Of a stretch of DNA of 64,000 nt, positions 61,138 through 64,000 are shown one piece after another. The notes under the pieces are model-generated. The model searched no databases. It was not told where the DNA came from and saw only the letters and a program-made list of their open reading frames with translations. Both the position numbers and the translations under genes were made by a program. Numbering within the stretch: position 1 is the stretch's first letter; every line of letters starts with the position of its first letter. The stretch covers positions 86,226,449 through 86,290,448 of the forward strand of contig CM072810.1 of the NCBI GenBank assembly GCA_037013495.1, written 5' to 3'. Source of the DNA: Hippophae tibetana (lineage: Eukaryota; Streptophyta; Magnoliopsida; Rosales; Elaeagnaceae).

Positions 61138-61793
61138 CACGTGCGAAACGTGGACCGTCCGATCAAAGAAGAAATGGTTGAGATTTGCACATCCCGATCA
61201 CACTCGACCAACTCACGTGGGTGCAGATTCTGTGTTTCACGTGGCTCGGCGCCTGAGTGGGGCCCACCTACCGCGCAGGCCAGCGTGCAGGTGGGACCCA
61301 CGTGTCTAACGCGTCCAGCCGTTATCCTCCACGTTATGCGCACCTATGATCCCGTGCGCTGATCTCTGTGTGAAACCGGATCTTCAGCTAATCAAATGAT
61401 GCCATGTGTCCGCACTAATCCTTGCAGCGAATTAGAAGATGCCACGTGTCCCACTCTATTTTTAAGCCAATCATGTTATGACACATGTCATGTTACGATG
61501 TGTGCGAAAGCGCAGAATCACGCCCACGTTGCAGCCGTTATCTCCCGTGCGACAATCCATCATGCGCCCGTTTCCCGCAGCCAATGGAATTTTGCCATGT
61601 GTCCACACTAATCCTTACAGCGAATTAGACACCGACACGTGGCAGCGTGAATCTAAAAAAATGAGCAGCGACACGCATTATCCCAGTTTGCGTTTTAGAT
61701 ACCAGTTTGTGTTTTCGATATAATTTTGTCCCCCATGCGTATTAATTAATTAATTTCTCCATACCTATCTGTCCCCCCCCCCCCCCCCACGTG
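61138..61793. promoter_or_regulatory. Cluster of seven CACGTG G-boxes in U3
   Basis: CACGTG is found at 61138, 61214, 61238, 61299, 61443, 61636 and 61788, with several near-matches (CATGTG, CACGTT) between. This is far more than expected in 656 bp. An imperfect 50-bp direct repeat (about 61400-61449 and 61592-61641, sharing CACTAATCCTT and CAGCGAATTAGA) carries two of them. G-boxes bind bZIP and bHLH factors, and ACGTG cores with this density resemble ABA-responsive promoters. Regulation is inferred. Confidence 0.7.
61773..61788. repeat. C16 homopolymer
   Basis: Sixteen consecutive C between the G-box region and the TATA box of the isolated LTR. Its length may be unstable or imprecisely sequenced. 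Confidence 0.9.
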
Positions 61794-61842
61794 TATTAAA
61801 ATAATATATTTTTAAATGTATTTTTTTTTATAAATTTGATGT

Positions 61843-61850
61843 TATAAATA
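61843..61850 (+). promoter_or_regulatory. TATA box of the isolated LTR
   Basis: TATAAATA lies 50 bp downstream of the last G-box and is followed by a GAGAG-rich stretch. Transcription would start near 61875, placing the U3/R border there. Confidence 0.7.
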
Positions 61851-61941
61851 GGGGATAGGATGAGAGAGTAAAAAAAAATTTGGAGAGTTTTTGGAGTGTT
61901 TAGTTTTGAGATTATTTTGTGTTGTTCGGTTTTGGACTATA

Positions 61942-61980
61942 GAACACGCAAAAGCCATTTTTTTGGCTTTTGTTGTGTTC
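61942..61980 (+). other. Strong hairpin in R of the isolated LTR
   Basis: GAACAC, then CAAAAGCCA, pairs with TGGCTTTTG and GTGTTC around a T-rich loop, a 15-bp stem with one small internal mismatch. It lies about 100 bp downstream of the TATA box, comparable to the R hairpin of the Athila-type LTR. Confidence 0.65.
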
Positions 61981-62747
61981 TGTGTGTGCCAAATATTTAT
62001 GTTTTAATTTTCCTTCTTCTTCATCTAATTTTTCTGTATCTGTTGTAATTTTTATTTTAAATTTATGAAGTAATTTAATTTTTCTTGGGTTGCATTTGAT
62101 TTAAATTTATGATGCTTTTATTTTAATAATTTTTGAACGATTTATAAGACGATCGAGTTGTTTATTCTATATTGTGTTTAATGCTTTTGATTATTTTCGA
62201 ATTTTATCAAATGATCCGTGACACATAAATAAACGTGAAAGAGGCATTTTTGTGTATATTGCTCATAGATAGAATGACATGTATGATGAAGGATAGGAAT
62301 ATACCCTAATTGTATGTGTGGCCATTTGAGAACTTAGAACGTAATGAATCTTGGTGAATTTAATTCTCATAGGAATATAGTGAATTAATTTAACGAGGTG
62401 TGTTTGTACGGAGCTCGGAAGAGATGTATGAATAAAATTAGAAGTTTTCGGTTGACAAATTAAATGTACTAAAAAAATATAAATCAAAAGAAAATAATAT
62501 GATTTGGGTTGATTAATTTAGTGAAAAATTGCAATCCTAGATTTCTTTTATTTTGTTATTAAACTCTTTTCTTAAATTTGTTCCAATCAACGATCGTTTT
62601 GAATAAAATCATAGAGAGATAATTTTTGTACTCAACAAACTGTAGTAACAAATCTTCGTGGGAACGATAACTTACTTATCAAATATTATTACTTGTGACC
62701 GTGTATGCTTGTACGTTTTATGTTTTGCAAAATAGACAACAAGTTTT

Positions 62748-62822
62748 TGGCGCCGTTGCCGGGGATAGAACCCGGGTCACCCGCGTGACAGGTGGGAATA
62801 CTTACCACTATACTACAATGAC
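62748..62822 (-). pseudogene. Complete tRNA-Asp (GTC) copy with CCA, fused to the LTR
   Basis: Read on the minus strand, 75 nt begin GTCATTGTAGTATAGTGG, carry CTGTCAC with anticodon GTC, and end CCCGGCAACGGCG followed by CCA. Against my memory of plant tRNA-Asp(GTC) it differs at three positions, two of them G-to-A at CpG sites. The CCA end is the primer-site start and is not encoded in plant nuclear tRNA genes. The copy therefore arose by reverse transcription of the primer tRNA, not from a tRNA gene. Two stem pairs are weakened and the B box is altered, so it is probably not a working gene. Normally only about 18 nt of the primer are copied because m1A58 stops the polymerase. Confidence 0.88.
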
Positions 62823-64000
62823 CTTCTCGGTGAAGGCGATTTCAATGGAAGACCTTTCCCTTTCCAGATTGTAGACATGCATACCTCTTACGTGAGTTGT
62901 TAGAGGTCATTGAGCCCAAGCTCTCTATGTATAGTATGAATAGTCTTTAAATTGGGCCCATTGTGAGGGTCTATCTCATTACCTGAAGGAGAAGATAGGT
63001 GCAATGGTTCCCGCTCGGGCTGATGGCCAGCTCTCTTACTATTACTTCCTATAAGGTCTTTTAGGTACCCCATGGAAAATAGATTCTCTATTTCATTTTT
63101 AAGTGACCATACTCTCTCATCTCGTGGCCCACATCCTTATGGAAAGCATACCATTTAGATGTGTCCCTAAGGGAAGCCCTTATTTTTTGAGGCCATCTAA
63201 CATTTTACTCTTCCTCTATTCTCGACACTGCTTGGGTTAGGCTCACTCTTAAGGGTGGACCTATAAATGGAGATAATGACCCCCCTCCCAAGGCCTATAT
63301 TCCCAAACCATTGGCCGATTGCCCTGTGATTAGGCATGAAGTACTTTTTTTGTTAATTCTTTTTTCTTGGCTTGCCTTGTCCAGGCTTATTTAATCTTCT
63401 TCTCTTTTTGGCACAACTTCCAAAACTGCCTTGTTGTTCTTATCCAGACTAAGCTCTATTTTCAAATTGATGAATTTTCTCTCCTTTATATAAGCTTCCT
63501 CTAAATTTTATGTAACCATCTTAATTAGTTTTGTAAACATATCAGAATTCCTTAGTAGGCCTCGCTTGACAGCCTTTATCATAATAGAGTTGTGGAAATC
63601 TACTATCTCTAGCTTTTCTTCACTAAACCGTCTCATGTACTCTTCAGTAGATTCACACATTTCCTGGGTGATCGAGAAGAGGTGGTGAGACTTAATTCTC
63701 AAGGGCTTGTTGTAGGCATAATTAGTGATGAACAACCTGGCAAACTATGAAAAAAAAGGTTATGGTACGGGGTGCCAAGTTGTTGAACCACTTCTGTGTG
63801 CCATCACAAAGGGTGGTATAAAATAGCTTACACATTATGGCATCTTGTTTGTCTTGAGTGAGGCTCATAGTGGCCATATCCATCTTGAAGTGTTGCACAT
63901 AAGTTTATGGATCTTTAGTACCATGGTAGTCTGAGCACTTGATATCACTAAACTTAGTTGGGGACTCGTCATGCTCTATTTCATCAAAAAGAGAGACACA
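62823..64000 (-). pseudogene. Tat element gag region (fossil)
   Basis: Minus-strand wording includes STEEYMRRFSEEKLEIVDFH and AVKRGL (63508-63735; compare ESLREYVRRFNEE). Nearer the insertion are SKWYAFHKDVGHETREYGHL (compare the FHRDHGHDTEECxxLK nucleocapsid block) and IEIAFTEKV (compare the ITFSDED block before protease). The region runs off the right edge. Confidence 0.7.

Larger units (their letters stand above)
60729..62741 (+). repeat. Isolated LTR (2.0 kb) of a tRNA-Asp-primed gypsy family
   Basis: 2013 bp from TGTATTTTATATAG to ATAGACAACA. The right end is fixed by the adjoining primer site, in the same spacing as in the Athila-type element (LTR end, then AGTTTTT, then GCGCCGTTGCC). 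The left end is inferred from the TG start and from Tat protease-side reading just before it. It carries a GC-rich U3 with seven CACGTG palindromes, a TATA box at 61843 and a hairpin downstream. No second LTR or internal region follows; instead there is a complete tRNA-Asp complement. Flanking pentamers (ATAAC and CTTCT) do not match, so no target duplication is seen. Confidence 0.8.
56527..64000 (-). mobile_element. Tat-lineage Ty3/gypsy element, broken, interrupted by another LTR
   Basis: Minus-strand order: gag (64000 to 62823), protease (60715-60356), reverse transcriptase, a second archaeal-type RNase H (58918-58571), integrase, then the minisatellite. The additional RNase H is a hallmark of the Tat lineage. 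An unrelated LTR with an attached tRNA sequence (60729-62822) sits between gag and protease. The element is broken, with many breaks, and continues beyond the right edge. No LTR of its own is identified within the window. Confidence 0.85.

Noticed and set aside
62748-62822. A functional nuclear tRNA-Asp gene
   Set aside because: It includes the CCA end at the primer site, joins the LTR in primer-site register, has weakened stem pairs and an altered B box, and lacks a T-run directly downstream. A reverse-transcribed copy fits better.

Overview
This is plant nuclear DNA. The window has a large plant LRR receptor kinase gene with a GT-AG intron, Ty3/gypsy elements of the Athila and Tat lineages, Ty1/copia elements, a CACTA transposase remnant, a hAT-like MITE, and long arrays of a very AT-rich satellite. 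The receptor kinase resembles rosid sequences, so a rosid eudicot is my best guess. I cannot name the species. Only one ordinary host gene is convincing; nearly everything else is repeat.

Layout. 1-8513 and 22040-34657 are two halves of one head-to-tail satellite array with a monomer of about 546 bp, including higher-order blocks of eight and four monomers. One monomer is split by a whole-looking, very young Athila-type element (8514-22039; target duplication CTTGG; LTRs almost identical). The element has two gag-type reading frames in tandem, a stand-alone gag and then a gag-pol, and each is followed by the same pair of small hairpins. The array ends at 34657, and a decayed CACTA transposase lies just beyond it. 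35.4-38.1 kb is intergenic.

38126-41383 (minus strand) is an apparently intact RLK7/HAIKU2-type receptor kinase in two exons (986 aa). A hAT-like MITE lies about 120 bp upstream of its start codon. 41.9-44.5 kb is AT-rich and empty. 44.5-48.6 kb is a decayed Ty1/copia element (minus). 48.65-51.44 kb is AT-rich with one short tandem duplication and a CTT microsatellite.

51.44-64 kb is a nest of fossils. A Sirevirus-like copia element (minus) abuts a Tat-lineage gypsy element (minus), which carries a 49-bp minisatellite and continues past the window. The Tat element is interrupted at its gag-protease boundary by a separate 2.0-kb LTR (plus) from a tRNA-Asp-primed family. This LTR is followed not by the usual 18-nt primer site alone but by a complement of the entire tRNA-Asp, 75 nt including CCA. 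That LTR-tRNA joint is the most unusual object in the window. It looks like a reverse-transcription by-product that copied the whole primer tRNA and was then captured by the chromosome.

Other points of interest are covarying twin stem-loops in the Athila leader, bZIP-type promoter motif clusters in both gypsy LTRs (three TGACGTCA-like boxes in one, seven CACGTG palindromes in the other), and mosaic satellite monomers that record unequal exchange or conversion. All comparisons were made by eye; no database search or alignment was run.
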